13,277 nt of DNA from Caulobacterales bacterium RIFOXYB1_FULL_67_16. Its GTDB lineage: Bacteria > Pseudomonadota > Alphaproteobacteria > Caulobacterales > Caulobacteraceae. Shown here piece by piece: positions 1 through 7,057 of the stretch (positions are counted from its first letter, which is position 1; every line of letters begins with the position of its first letter). The position numbers and the translations under genes are program-made. A model generated the notes under the pieces. The model was not told the DNA's origin and did no database searches. It was given only the letters and a program-made list of their open reading frames with translations. The stretch is taken from the NCBI GenBank assembly GCA_001796045.1, contig MGLN01000085.1, forward strand, positions 1,047 to 14,323, written 5' to 3'.

Positions 1-20
1 CCCCGCAGGGAGAGGGAGAA
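1..20. repeat. Fragment of a GC-rich palindromic intergenic repeat
   Basis: The first bases, read on the minus strand, run CTCCCTCTCCCTGCGGGG directly after the fliO stop. They look like the left arm and loop of a palindrome whose other arm lies outside the window. Short C/G-rich palindromes of this type recur between genes in Caulobacterales genomes, and a related CTCCCTGC core appears again near 12903. It may also end the fliO transcript. Only half is visible, so both repeat and terminator status are inferred. Confidence 0.3.
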
Positions 21-32
21 TGCGGATCCCCC

Positions 33-308
33 TCACTTGAACAGCTCCGTCTGGCGCGGCTCGATCAGTTCGCGGCCCTCGCCCAGCAGGATCAGTCGCT
101 CCTCCTCGTCGATGCGCACCAAGACCAGCCGCCGCGCGGGGTCCAGCACCAGGGTCTCCACCACCTGCATCCGCCGCTCGCCGCTCTGGGCGTTCAGCTT
201 GGCCATCAACTGGGGCGCATAGCGGCGCGCCGCATAGGCCGCCAGGCCGATCAGACCCAGAGTAAAGGCCAGGCCGAAGACGGCGCGGGCGAGATCGAGG
301 AAATTCAT
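33..308 (-). CDS. fliO: Flagellar biosynthesis protein FliO
   Basis: A 91-residue protein that helps assemble the FliP/FliQ/FliR export gate of the flagellar type III secretion system in the inner membrane. One N-terminal transmembrane helix spans about residues 8-27 and is followed by a short basic stretch. A small cytoplasmic domain then carries the family pattern (QVVETLVLDPARRLVLVRID, then LLGEG), in which a hydrophobic strand pair is split by a basic turn. Family members are often longer, but short forms are normal in alphaproteobacteria. The gene is divergent from flgB and the two share a 141-bp control region with CtrA-like boxes. Its usual partner fliP is not in the window; if present it would lie beyond the left edge, behind a repeat-like spacer. 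Confidence 0.85.
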   Translation of the reverse strand: MNFLDLARAVFGLAFTLGLIGLAAYAARRYAPQLMAKLNAQSGERRMQVVETLVLDPARRLVLVRIDEEERLILLGEGRELIEPRQTELFK

Positions 309-360
309 ACGCTTAAGGCCCCGCGCTGTCGGCGCTCTTCCTTAAGTCTTAACCACCACG

Positions 361-393
361 GTTAACGAGGGGTTTAGATAACGGCCTGTTAAC
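361..393. promoter_or_regulatory. Paired CtrA-like boxes in the fliO/flgB divergent promoter region
   Basis: The Caulobacter CtrA consensus is TTAA-N7-TTAAC. On the plus strand, ATAA-N7-TTAAC lies at 378-393, 56 nt before the flgB start codon. On the minus strand, TAAA-N7-TTAAC runs from 376 to 361, 52 nt before the fliO start codon. Each differs from consensus at one base, and the two point away from each other towards their own gene. Further TTAA half-sites lie at 313, 342 and 349, which is striking in GC-rich DNA. In Caulobacter, CtrA is the activator of early (class II) flagellar genes, which include export and basal body genes. The boxes are seen directly; CtrA control is inferred. Confidence 0.6.
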
Positions 394-449
394 CATAGAG
401 GCGGCATTTTCTGCCCATCGCGCGCATCCGCGCCACGGGAGACACCGCC

Positions 450-857
450 ATGGGCGTCGCCGACATTCCGCTGCTGGGGCAGATCAAGGGCCGGCTGGGC
501 TGGCTGGACGAGCGCCAGCGGGTCATCGCCGAAAACGTCGCCAACGCCGACACGCCGGGCTTCGTCGGCCGCGACCTGAAACAGCCGACCGATTTCGCCG
601 CCGCCCTGCGCTCGGGCGGGGGACTGCCCATGGTTCGCACCAACCGGGCCCACCTGTCGTCGCCGGTCACCCCGCCGCGCTTCGACCCGACCAAGTCGCC
701 CGATTCGGAAACCACGCTCGACGGCAACTCCGTGGTGGTCGAAGAGCAGATGCTGAAGATGGCCGAGAGCCGCATGGCCTACGACGCCGCCATCGGCTTC
801 TACCAGAAGTCCATGTCCATGATCCGCATGGCCGCCCGCAAGCCCGGCTCGGCCTGA
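450..857 (+). CDS. flgB: Flagellar basal body proximal rod protein FlgB
   Basis: A 135-residue structural protein of the proximal rod, exported through the flagellar type III apparatus and assembled near the MS ring. The N-terminal amphipathic helix is followed by the rod-family signature NVANADTPGF (residues 29-38). The C-terminal helix (EEQMLKMAESRMAYDAAIGFYQKSM) is the usual partner helix for the coiled-coil rod. The length is typical of FlgB. A Shine-Dalgarno sequence GGGAG sits 8 nt before the ATG. It is the first gene of a three-gene operon with flgC and fliE and is probably driven by the CtrA-like box upstream. Confidence 0.95.
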   Translation: MGVADIPLLGQIKGRLGWLDERQRVIAENVANADTPGFVGRDLKQPTDFAAALRSGGGLPMVRTNRAHLSSPVTPPRFDPTKSPDSETTLDGNSVVVEEQMLKMAESRMAYDAAIGFYQKSMSMIRMAARKPGSA

Positions 858-870
858 GAAGGACTGACCC

Positions 871-1290
871 ATGCCCGATCCTGTCCCCCCCTCGAACAGC
901 GCCATGGCCGTGGCCGCCTCGGCCCTGAAGGCCCAGCAGTCTCGGATGCGCATCATCGCCGAGAACATAGCCAACGCCCAGTCCACCGCCCGCACCCCCG
1001 GCGGAGACCCCTATCGTCGCCAGGTGCCGGTCTTCCAGGCGCGCGAGGTCGACGGCGCCACCGGCGTCGCCCTGGCCGAGGTTCGGCCCGACGACAGCGA
1101 CTTCAAGATGGACTACGACCCGTCGCATCCGGCCGCGAATGAGCAGGGCTATGTGATGCGGCCCAATGTGGACACCCTGGTCGAGGCCATGGACATGCGC
1201 GAGGCCCAGCGGGCCTACGAGGCCAATCTGAACGTCATCGAGACGGCGCGGTCGATGGACAGCCGCACCCTCGACATCATCAAGCGCTGA
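871..1290 (+). CDS. flgC: Flagellar basal body rod protein FlgC
   Basis: A 139-residue proximal rod subunit. The N-terminal rod motif is ENIANAQST (residues 31-39), followed by PYRRQVPVF (47-55). The strongly conserved C-terminal segment includes PNVDTLVEAMDMREAQRAYEANL (about 98-120), the hallmark of FlgC. The length matches the family. It starts 13 nt after flgB, behind a clear AGAAGGA ribosome binding site, so the two are translated from one transcript. FlgB, FlgC, FlgF and FlgG stack to make the rod, and FliE joins it to the MS ring. Confidence 0.95.
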   Translation: MPDPVPPSNSAMAVAASALKAQQSRMRIIAENIANAQSTARTPGGDPYRRQVPVFQAREVDGATGVALAEVRPDDSDFKMDYDPSHPAANEQGYVMRPNVDTLVEAMDMREAQRAYEANLNVIETARSMDSRTLDIIKR

Positions 1291-1301
1291 GGACGTAAGT
1301 C

Positions 1302-1604
1302 ATGAACCCGATGATGGCCGCCCGCGCCTACGCCGCCGTCCAGGGCTCCGCCATGCCCACGGCGGCCCAACCGCCCGTCTCCGGCGACAACGGCTTCGCC
1401 GACCTGGTCAAGAACGCCATGACCGACATGGCGCAGCAGTCCCGGGCAGCCGAGACCCAGATGACCCAGTCGATCCAGGGGAACGGCAATCTGATCGACG
1501 TGGTGACCGCCCTCAGCTCGGCCGAGGCGTCTCTGGAGACCGTGATCTCCGTCCGCGACCAGGTGATTTCCGCCTACAAGGAAATCATGGCCATGCCGAT
1601 CTGA
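1302..1604 (+). CDS. fliE: Flagellar hook-basal body complex protein FliE
   Basis: A 100-residue adaptor between the MS ring and the proximal rod, and one of the first substrates of the flagellar export gate. The N-terminus is variable and Ala-rich. The C-terminal half shows the family pattern: DVVTALSSAEASLETVISVRD, then VISAYKEIMAMPI at the very end. It follows flgC by 11 nt with a GAGGA ribosome binding site. The operon ends here, because the next gene (a phosphatase) is convergent only 9 nt later. In other alphaproteobacteria fliQ, fliR and flhB may follow fliE, but they are not here. Confidence 0.93.
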   Translation: MNPMMAARAYAAVQGSAMPTAAQPPVSGDNGFADLVKNAMTDMAQQSRAAETQMTQSIQGNGNLIDVVTALSSAEASLETVISVRDQVISAYKEIMAMPI

Positions 1605-1609
1605 TCGGC
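1595..1609. terminator. Short inverted repeat at the fliE stop codon, possible weak terminator
   Basis: GCCGAT and ATCGGC form a perfect 6-bp stem around CTG, overlapping the fliE stop codon at 1602-1604. A second palindrome, GCTCTAGAGC (1611-1620), follows at the convergent phosphatase stop. Neither has a T-tract, so termination by these structures is only a guess. They occupy the 9-bp gap between two convergent genes, where some boundary is expected. Confidence 0.2.
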
Positions 1610-1613
1610 GGCT

Positions 1614-2423
1614 CTAGAGCGGTCGGCGGCTCAGGCTGACCTGACCCGCCGCCGAGGCCGTCTGCATCAGTTCCCGCGTCTCGCCTTCCAGCCGCAGCGC
1701 CGTCAGCACCCCGGTGGCGTAGGCGCCCGTGTCCAGACCGATCCGGCGATCATCGGCGTGGACGGTTTCCGCCGGCGTATGCCCATGGACAACCACCCGC
1801 TCGAACGGCGCGGGATGGTTCAGAAAGGCCTGTCGCACCCACATCAGTTGCTGCGGGTCCTGGTGGTGCAGGGGCACGCCCGGCTGGGCGCCGGCATGGG
1901 CGAAGAAATAGTCACCCAGGGTGAAGCTGTATTCCTGGCCGGCCAGGAAGGCGCGCTGGCTGTCGTCCACGGCGGCGTTCAGCGCCTCGCAGGCGGCGGC
2001 CCAACCGGCCGTGTCCGTCTTGTCGAAGGGCGGGGTGACCCCGTAGGAGGCCAGGGCCTCGCGTCCGCCGTAGTCGCACCAGCCCGGTCCCAGTTCGGGA
2101 TCCGTCAGGAAGGCTTCCATCCGGTCCTCGTGGTTGCCCCTAAGGAAGTGCAGCTCGTACATGCCGCGGCTGCGCAGGCTGGACAGCAGGTCGATCACGC
2201 CCTTCGAATCCGGCCCGCGGTCGATATAGTCGCCCAGGAAGATCAGCAGTTTGCGAGACGCGGTCGAGGCGTCGAGGTCGGCGATCATGGCATCGACCAA
2301 GGGCGACAGCAGATCCAGCCGCCCATGGATGTCGCCGACCGCCCAGGCCACGGTTCCTTCGGGCGTCGAGGTACGGCGGCGCAAACGCGCCACCGGTCGG
2401 CGATTGAACAGTTTGGCGAACAT
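1614..2423 (-). CDS. PP1-like metallophosphoesterase (serine/threonine phosphatase family)
   Basis: A 269-residue cytoplasmic hydrolase of the calcineurin-like phosphoesterase superfamily. All metal-binding motifs of the PPP branch are present: GDIHG (30-34), GDYIDRG (64-70), RGNHED (95-100), HAG (176-178) and HGHTP (213-217), then GLDTGAY (229-235). These coordinate a two-metal centre that cleaves phosphoesters. Relatives include protein phosphatases and symmetric diadenosine tetraphosphatase (ApaH-like), and the substrate cannot be told from sequence. The N-terminus is basic with no signal peptide. It lies 45 nt after the polysaccharide export gene on the same strand, so co-transcription is possible. 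A small inverted repeat (CCCCT, 5-nt loop, AGGGG; 2426-2440) includes the region just before the ATG and could hide the ribosome binding site. Confidence 0.85.
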   Translation of the reverse strand: MFAKLFNRRPVARLRRRTSTPEGTVAWAVGDIHGRLDLLSPLVDAMIADLDASTASRKLLIFLGDYIDRGPDSKGVIDLLSSLRSRGMYELHFLRGNHEDRMEAFLTDPELGPGWCDYGGREALASYGVTPPFDKTDTAGWAAACEALNAAVDDSQRAFLAGQEYSFTLGDYFFAHAGAQPGVPLHHQDPQQLMWVRQAFLNHPAPFERVVVHGHTPAETVHADDRRIGLDTGAYATGVLTALRLEGETRELMQTASAAGQVSLSRRPL

Positions 2424-2468
2424 TTCCCCTAGATCAGGGGTCGCAGGGCGGTTGGCAAGCGTTCAGTG

Positions 2469-3050
2469 TCAGAAGAATCGCTCGCCGATCCGAATCGTGT
2501 CGCCCGGCGCGACCTGGGTGGCGGTCGTCAGCGGGTAGGCCTGTTCGCTCGCCCCGTCGGCCCGCTTGATATAGACCTGCCGGGTATTGGCCCGGTAGGT
2601 GAAGCCTTCGGCCGTGGCGACGGCGTTCAGCACCGTCAGATTGTTGGTGTAGGGGTACTCGCCCGGCTTGTTGACCTCGCCCAGGATGTAGAAGGGGCGA
2701 TAGTTCAGCACTTCGGCCGAAACCCGGGGCTCGTTGATGTAGCCCTTCTTCAGGGCCTCGGCGATTTCCGTCTGGAACTCGGTGATGGTCAGACCGGCGG
2801 CCTGGACCTCGCCGATCAGCGGCATGGAAATCCGGCCGCTTCCGCCGACGATGAACTCGCCCGTCAGGGCTTCCTCGCCGAAGACGTTCACCCGCACCTT
2901 GTCGGCGGCGCCCAGGCGATATTCGGGAACGGTGCGAACCGCCGACAGATCCACGGCCTCGCCCGGGGCCGTCGACGGGCCGGAGCCGCACGCCGCGACG
3001 CCAAACAACAGGGTCAGGCCCAACAGGCCCCCGCGCAACCAGGTCAGCAT
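2469..3050 (-). CDS. Wza-type polysaccharide export lipoprotein
   Basis: A 193-residue outer-membrane/periplasmic export protein of the polysaccharide biosynthesis/export family. The N-terminus is a lipoprotein signal (MLTWLRGGLLGLTLLFGVAA) with the probable lipidated Cys21. The export domain begins near residue 44 (YRLGAADKVRVNVFGE) and continues through PLIGEVQAAGLTITEFQ. A SLBB-like segment starts at RPFYILGEVNKPGEYPY (about 119-135), and the protein ends with APGDTIRIGERFF. This start is preferred because GAGGG (3059-3063) lies 8 nt before it. An ATG two codons earlier (3056) is too close to that site, and a reading frame open to 3170 would bury the signal peptide. It is short compared with Wza (about 380 residues), like GumB-type proteins. 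No tyrosine kinase or Wzx/Wzy gene is adjacent, so the exported glycan is unknown. Confidence 0.82.
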   Translation of the reverse strand: MLTWLRGGLLGLTLLFGVAACGSGPSTAPGEAVDLSAVRTVPEYRLGAADKVRVNVFGEEALTGEFIVGGSGRISMPLIGEVQAAGLTITEFQTEIAEALKKGYINEPRVSAEVLNYRPFYILGEVNKPGEYPYTNNLTVLNAVATAEGFTYRANTRQVYIKRADGASEQAYPLTTATQVAPGDTIRIGERFF

Positions 3051-3259
3051 AGTCATGTCCCTCACTGTTCCTCTAGCATAGCCAAGCCCGAAGATGTTTC
3101 CAAGGCGATGCATGCGGCGCCGCAGCAAAGATCGGGCCGACCGCGCCGGAACTCGGTTAACGGCGCGCAACCATTCTTCTACAGCGACCCTAAACCGTAC
3201 TTTTAAGGCCGATGTTGAGGCGGCCCGCGCAGGATGGTCCCATGGAACAGGGATCGCCC

Positions 3260-4240
3260 ATGTCGATTGTCCGCTTACCGCGCCACGCCGCCCTGATCGC
3301 CGCCGCTGCGTTCGGCGCGACCCTTCTGGCTGCGAGCCCGTCGGCCGCAGCGGGATCGTCCCCTGCCGGCTCGCCGCGCATGCCCGTCGGCGCGCCGGCC
3401 GCCGCCCCTTCCGGCTTTCTGGATTTCTGCGAACGCTCGCCGCGCGACTGCCTGGCGCCGGGCGAGCGGGTCAACATGGCTGAGATCCGCGCCCGAGCCA
3501 ATTCCCTGTATTGGGCCGGCGTCTTCGGCAGGCCGCAACAAGTCGCCGCCACCCGGCCGGCCTCGACCCGCGCCGCCGCGCCGTCGAACGGCTTCGACTG
3601 GAGCCGGGTCTTCCCGCAAAGGGCTGCGCCCGCGGCCGCCGTGTCCGATCCCCGTCGCCCGGGCGCGGCCGTGGCCATGGAGGACGTCGCCTCGTCCGCC
3701 GTCGAAGCCGATGCGGCCACGACGACAGCTTCGGAGCAGGGGGGCGCCGCCTCCGCCGAAGATTTCGGCCGCGCGGTTTCGGCCCGCGTCCGGGATCTGG
3801 ATCCGAACTGGGTGCGGCCTGAACCGACCAAGCGCGCGCCGCTCATCACCCTTTCCGACACCGACTGGAAGGCCATCTCCGACATCAATCGCACGGTCAA
3901 TCGCCAGATCCGCAGCGGATCGGACGCCCGCGTCTACGGCGTCAGCGATTACTGGGCCGTGCCGAACGGCGATCGGGCGCGCGGCGACTGCGAGGACTTC
4001 GTCCTGGCCAAACGCCGCGCCCTGATGCGCGCCGGCTATCCGGTCGAGGCCCTGTCCATTGCGGTGGTGGAAACCCGCTGGGGCGAGGTGCACGCCGTTC
4101 TGCTGGTGGCCACGGACCGGGGCGATTTCGTTCTCGACAATCTGACCGGCCGCATCTCCCGCTGGGACCAAGTGAACTATCGCTGGCGCGAGCGTCAGGC
4201 GCCCGGCAAGACCTTCGAATGGGTACGTATGGCGGGCTGA
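3260..4240 (+). CDS. Transglutaminase-like cysteine peptidase (BTLCP family)
   Basis: A 326-residue exported protein of the bacterial transglutaminase-like cysteine proteinase family (Peptidase C93). A signal peptide covers about residues 1-31 (basic start, Ala-rich core, SPSAAA end). A conserved N-terminal piece with two cysteines (FCERSPRDC, about 56-64) is separated from the main domain by roughly 115 residues of Ala/Pro/Arg-rich, apparently disordered sequence. The core shows the family pattern: NRTVNRQI, YGVSDYWAVP, GDCEDF with Cys244, HAVLLV with His278, and LDNLTGR with Asp293, a plausible Cys-His-Asp triad. Relatives such as LapG are periplasmic proteases cleaving surface adhesins; no adhesin or LapD-like partner lies here. 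An AGGGA site lies 6 nt before this ATG. ATGs at 3242 (good AGGA site) and 3212 are alternatives. Confidence 0.8.
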   Translation: MSIVRLPRHAALIAAAAFGATLLAASPSAAAGSSPAGSPRMPVGAPAAAPSGFLDFCERSPRDCLAPGERVNMAEIRARANSLYWAGVFGRPQQVAATRPASTRAAAPSNGFDWSRVFPQRAAPAAAVSDPRRPGAAVAMEDVASSAVEADAATTTASEQGGAASAEDFGRAVSARVRDLDPNWVRPEPTKRAPLITLSDTDWKAISDINRTVNRQIRSGSDARVYGVSDYWAVPNGDRARGDCEDFVLAKRRALMRAGYPVEALSIAVVETRWGEVHAVLLVATDRGDFVLDNLTGRISRWDQVNYRWRERQAPGKTFEWVRMAG

Positions 4241-4249
4241 GGCCTGTTT

Positions 4250-4269
4250 GGGGGAGATTTCTCCTTCCC
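4250..4269 (+). terminator. Possible terminator hairpin after the BTLCP gene
   Basis: GGAGA-TT-TCTCC (4253-4264) is flanked by GGG on the left and, after a two-base T bulge, CCC on the right. It lies about 10 nt after the stop codon. There is no long T-run behind it, so it could be a weak or Rho-assisted terminator, or incidental. Confidence 0.25.
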
Positions 4270-4430
4270 GTCCTGATACATTCTTCTCCAGCACTGGGTC
4301 GAAACGGCACAGGGCGACGTGGCGTCTATTCATCTCCGGCTCTTGAGACGGCGTCGTCATTGCGGCGCCGCGTTTGCTGTGCAGGATGATCGGACGCCCC
4401 GCGATCCGCCTCCCCGCCGCCGGAGCAGCC

Positions 4431-5612
4431 ATGACCATAGACCGCGAACCTCGTCGCCCGCCGCCGCCGTTTGCCGCGCCGCCCAGCCTGCGGGCGGGGC
4501 CCCGTCCTCAAGCTGAGCCTCCACATGGTTTGCGGCCGCTCCGGCGGCGTCGCTTCGTCCTGCGCCGCATTCACTACATCGGGCTGGCGGTTCTGGCTCT
4601 CGCCCTCGTCTTCGGCGGAGTTCTGTTCATCCGCTCACAAGGCGCGGCGGGACCGCGTCTTGTCGCCCGCCCGACCGCCCTGGCCCAGCAGACGCCGGCC
4701 GGGATGGAGCAGATGGTCGACGCCACCCTGGCGCCGGACGACATCCGCCCCATCACCCCGGACGAGGCGCGGGCCTTCAACGCGGCCATTCCCTTTTCGA
4801 CCCTGCCGATCCTGTCGGCCAAGCCCTTCATCATGCCGGCCGACAAGCTGGAGGACTACGCCCGCGCCCTCGATTGCCTGACCGCCGCCGTCTATTATGA
4901 AGCGGGCAGCGAGACGGCGGCGGGCCAGGCGGCGGTGGCCCAGGTGGTGATCAATCGCATGCGCCATCCGGCCTATCCCAAGACGGTGTGCGGGGTGATT
5001 TTCCAGGGGTCTGAGCGGACGACGGGCTGTCAGTTCAGCTTCACCTGCGACGGCGCCATGACCCGTCCGCCCTCGCCCGAGGGCTGGGCCCGCGCCCGTC
5101 TGGCCGCCGGCGCCGCCCTGAACGGCTTCGTCGCCTCCAGCGTCGGCATGGCGACCCATTATCACACCGACTGGGTCGCTCCCTACTGGGCCGAGCGCCT
5201 GGTCAAGATGCGCCAGATCGGAACCCACATCTTCTATCGCTGGGGCGGGGGCTGGGGCCTGCCGCCCGCCTTCACCGGCCGCCATGCGGGCGTGGAGCCG
5301 ACCGTGGCCAAGATGGCGCTGGTGACCACGCCGATCGAACCTCTGGATCTGGTCGATCCCGCCCTGGTCGCGCCGCCTCCGCCCGTCGTGGTTTCCATGG
5401 CCGCCCCGCCGCCGGTCGCCCAGCCTGCGCCGGCCCCGGTCCAGACCCCGCTCGCTTCCGCTTCGGCGTCGGGCGCAGGCGTTTCGTCCCCCTCCGGCGA
5501 GGCGACGCGCGCCGTCGCCGCGCCCGCGCGCCCGACCGTCGAAAATCCCCTGACGACCACGCCGGGCGAGCCCCAGCCGCGCCGCCGTTCCCGGATCGCC
5601 GCCCCGTCCTAA
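4431..5612 (+). CDS. SleB-type cell wall hydrolase with N-terminal membrane anchor
   Basis: A 393-residue peptidoglycan hydrolase of the SleB/CwlJ (Hydrolase_2) family, probably a glycoside hydrolase cutting glycan strands in the periplasm. A Pro/Arg-rich cytoplasmic tail (1-45) precedes one transmembrane helix (about 48-67). The catalytic domain runs about 143-275: CLTAAVYYEAGSE with putative catalytic Glu157, GQAAVAQVVINRMRHPAYP, CQFSFTCDG, and HYHTDWVAPYW (243-253). A low-complexity Ala/Pro tail of about 100 residues ends in a basic patch. GGAG (4422-4425) lies 5 nt before this ATG, so it is chosen over ATGs at 4374 and 4386. The stop overlaps that of the convergent next gene by 3 nt. The 190 bp upstream show no other gene. 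It could be developmental or housekeeping; sequence does not say. Confidence 0.82.
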   Translation: MTIDREPRRPPPPFAAPPSLRAGPRPQAEPPHGLRPLRRRRFVLRRIHYIGLAVLALALVFGGVLFIRSQGAAGPRLVARPTALAQQTPAGMEQMVDATLAPDDIRPITPDEARAFNAAIPFSTLPILSAKPFIMPADKLEDYARALDCLTAAVYYEAGSETAAGQAAVAQVVINRMRHPAYPKTVCGVIFQGSERTTGCQFSFTCDGAMTRPPSPEGWARARLAAGAALNGFVASSVGMATHYHTDWVAPYWAERLVKMRQIGTHIFYRWGGGWGLPPAFTGRHAGVEPTVAKMALVTTPIEPLDLVDPALVAPPPPVVVSMAAPPPVAQPAPAPVQTPLASASASGAGVSSPSGEATRAVAAPARPTVENPLTTTPGEPQPRRRSRIAAPS

Positions 5613-6949
5613 ACCCGGGCGAGACCGGCGGTCAGGGTGGCGGCCAGTTCCCGCGCCTGGCCGCGCAGGTCCGGGACGGCCGTCATTTCCCAGAAGGCGC
5701 CCCGCGTCAAAGGCCCGATGGCGTAAAGCCCCGGCGCCGGACGGCCTGCGGCGTCCGTCAGCCGTCCCGCCTCGTCGACCTCCAGGCCCAGGCCCAGGGG
5801 GTCGGGGCGAGCATAGCCCTTGGTCAGAAGATCGCGGATGACGGGCTCGGCGCTGTGCTGGATCGTCCCCAGCGGGCCGGTGCAGTTGATCAACAGATCG
5901 AACCGGTCGCGGATCGGCCGACGGCGATGGCGCGGACGCCAGGCTACCTCGACCGTCTCCCCGTCCAGCACCGCGCCGGTCAGCTTGCCCGCCAGCACCC
6001 TCAGCTCGCCCGAGGCCAGCAGGGAGCCGATCTCCCGCGCCGTCCCCGGCGACATCCGATGCCGATGGACGTCCCACAGGGGGCGCAGGTGACGCAGGAA
6101 GCGTCGCTTCTGGTCCGGCGTCCATCGCCGCCACAGGCCGCGCGCGCCCTGTCTCAGCCGGTCGAACACCGCGCGCCAGTCGTGGGTGAGAGCCGCCTCG
6201 CGCACCTGGCGCAGAACCGCGCTGGGGCTGCCCGAAAATTCGCCGAGGAAAGGCTCCGGCGGGACGGTGGCGTGGCCGCGCGGCAGCAGGCCGTGACGCG
6301 ACAGGGCGGTGAAACGACGCCCCGGCCGCTGCAGGGTCAGGACCGCGTCCACCATGGTCAGGCCCGAGCCGATCACCAGTATGTTCCGCGCCGCGCCGAT
6401 CGTTTCCGGTTCGATCCGCCAGGGATTGTCGACATAGGCGGGCGAAGCCAGGACTGCCGCGTCCAGCCCCGGCGGCGAGGCCGGCTCCAGATTGCCGAGG
6501 GCCAGCACCAGGGCGTCGGCGGTCACGGACCGGTCGCCGATCTCGATCCGCCAGCCGCCCTCGACCGCATCCAGGCTCCGGGCCTCGCCGCGGATCAGGC
6601 TCAGCCGTTCCGGCGCCCCGTCGCGGGCCTCGTCCAGCAAATGGCGCAGATAGTCGCCGTACATGCCGCGCGTGATGAAGCCGTCCTGCGCCCGCCACGC
6701 CGGCTGTTCCGCCAGCCAGTCGGCCAGATGTCCCGGCTCGTCCGGAAAGGCGCTCATATTGTCCAGCCGGACGTTCAGCAGATGACCGGGATTGCCCGTG
6801 TCATAGGCGACGCCGGGCCCGAAGGCGGCGCGGCGCTCGATCAGGCTGACCCTGACCGCCGGGTCCTGTCTCAGCAACTGGATCGCCGTCAGCAGGCCGC
6901 TGAAGCCCGCCCCGACGATGGCGACGTGCAGTCCCTGGTCTCTCGGCAT
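5609..6949 (-). CDS. FAD/NAD(P)-binding protein, YdhS-like (COG4529 type)
   Basis: A 446-residue soluble flavoprotein of the NAD_binding_9 group. The N-terminal Rossmann motif VAIVGAGFSGLL (9-20) is followed by IERRAAFGPGVAYD (37-50) and HLLNVRLDNMSAFP (57-69), the signature of the YdhS-type family. A second dinucleotide-binding motif, VIGSGLTMVD (192-201), suggests NAD(P)H binding as in flavin monooxygenases. The C-terminal YAIGPLTRGAFWEMTAVPDLRGQA is also typical. No substrate is known for most of the family, so none is assigned. A strong GGGAGG site lies 4 nt before the ATG. It follows the glycosyltransferase gene on the same strand after 108 bp of relatively AT-rich DNA, so co-transcription is uncertain. 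Confidence 0.8.
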   Translation of the reverse strand: MPRDQGLHVAIVGAGFSGLLTAIQLLRQDPAVRVSLIERRAAFGPGVAYDTGNPGHLLNVRLDNMSAFPDEPGHLADWLAEQPAWRAQDGFITRGMYGDYLRHLLDEARDGAPERLSLIRGEARSLDAVEGGWRIEIGDRSVTADALVLALGNLEPASPPGLDAAVLASPAYVDNPWRIEPETIGAARNILVIGSGLTMVDAVLTLQRPGRRFTALSRHGLLPRGHATVPPEPFLGEFSGSPSAVLRQVREAALTHDWRAVFDRLRQGARGLWRRWTPDQKRRFLRHLRPLWDVHRHRMSPGTAREIGSLLASGELRVLAGKLTGAVLDGETVEVAWRPRHRRRPIRDRFDLLINCTGPLGTIQHSAEPVIRDLLTKGYARPDPLGLGLEVDEAGRLTDAAGRPAPGLYAIGPLTRGAFWEMTAVPDLRGQARELAATLTAGLARV

Positions 6950-7057
6950 CGGGCCTCCCGGTTCGAACCCCCTGGCGGAGGCGGCCCGACCTTAACAGGA
7001 CGGACGGCGATTGGGTTCGATCATGGCGATAAATACCTATTCGCCAAGTAGGAATAT

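Noticed and set aside
309..449. Sigma-54 promoter (TGGC-N7-TTGC) for the flagellar genes
   Set aside because: No -24/-12 element with proper spacing is visible before flgB or fliO; the CtrA-like boxes fit better.
3150..3210. TTAA-containing bases between the export lipoprotein and BTLCP genes as CtrA sites
   Set aside because: GTTAAC at 3156-3161 and TTTTAAG at 3201-3207 lack a second half-site at 7-nt spacing, so I do not call them.
3275..4438. A 387-codon minus-strand open frame opposite the BTLCP gene
   Set aside because: It has Arg/Gly-rich composition and no recognisable domain, and it is antisense to a gene with a signal peptide and catalytic triad.
4635..6698. A 687-codon open frame on the minus strand across the cell wall hydrolase and flavoprotein genes
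   Set aside because: It is antisense to the hydrolase and out of frame with the flavoprotein. Its translation is Gly/Arg/Ala low complexity without motifs, as expected of a shadow frame in GC-rich DNA; both real genes carry full family motifs.
5855..7051. A 398-codon plus-strand open frame opposite the YdhS-like gene
   Set aside because: The translation is rich in Gln, Arg and Pro without motifs and mirrors the flavoprotein gene; the latter has two dinucleotide-binding motifs and a good ribosome binding site.
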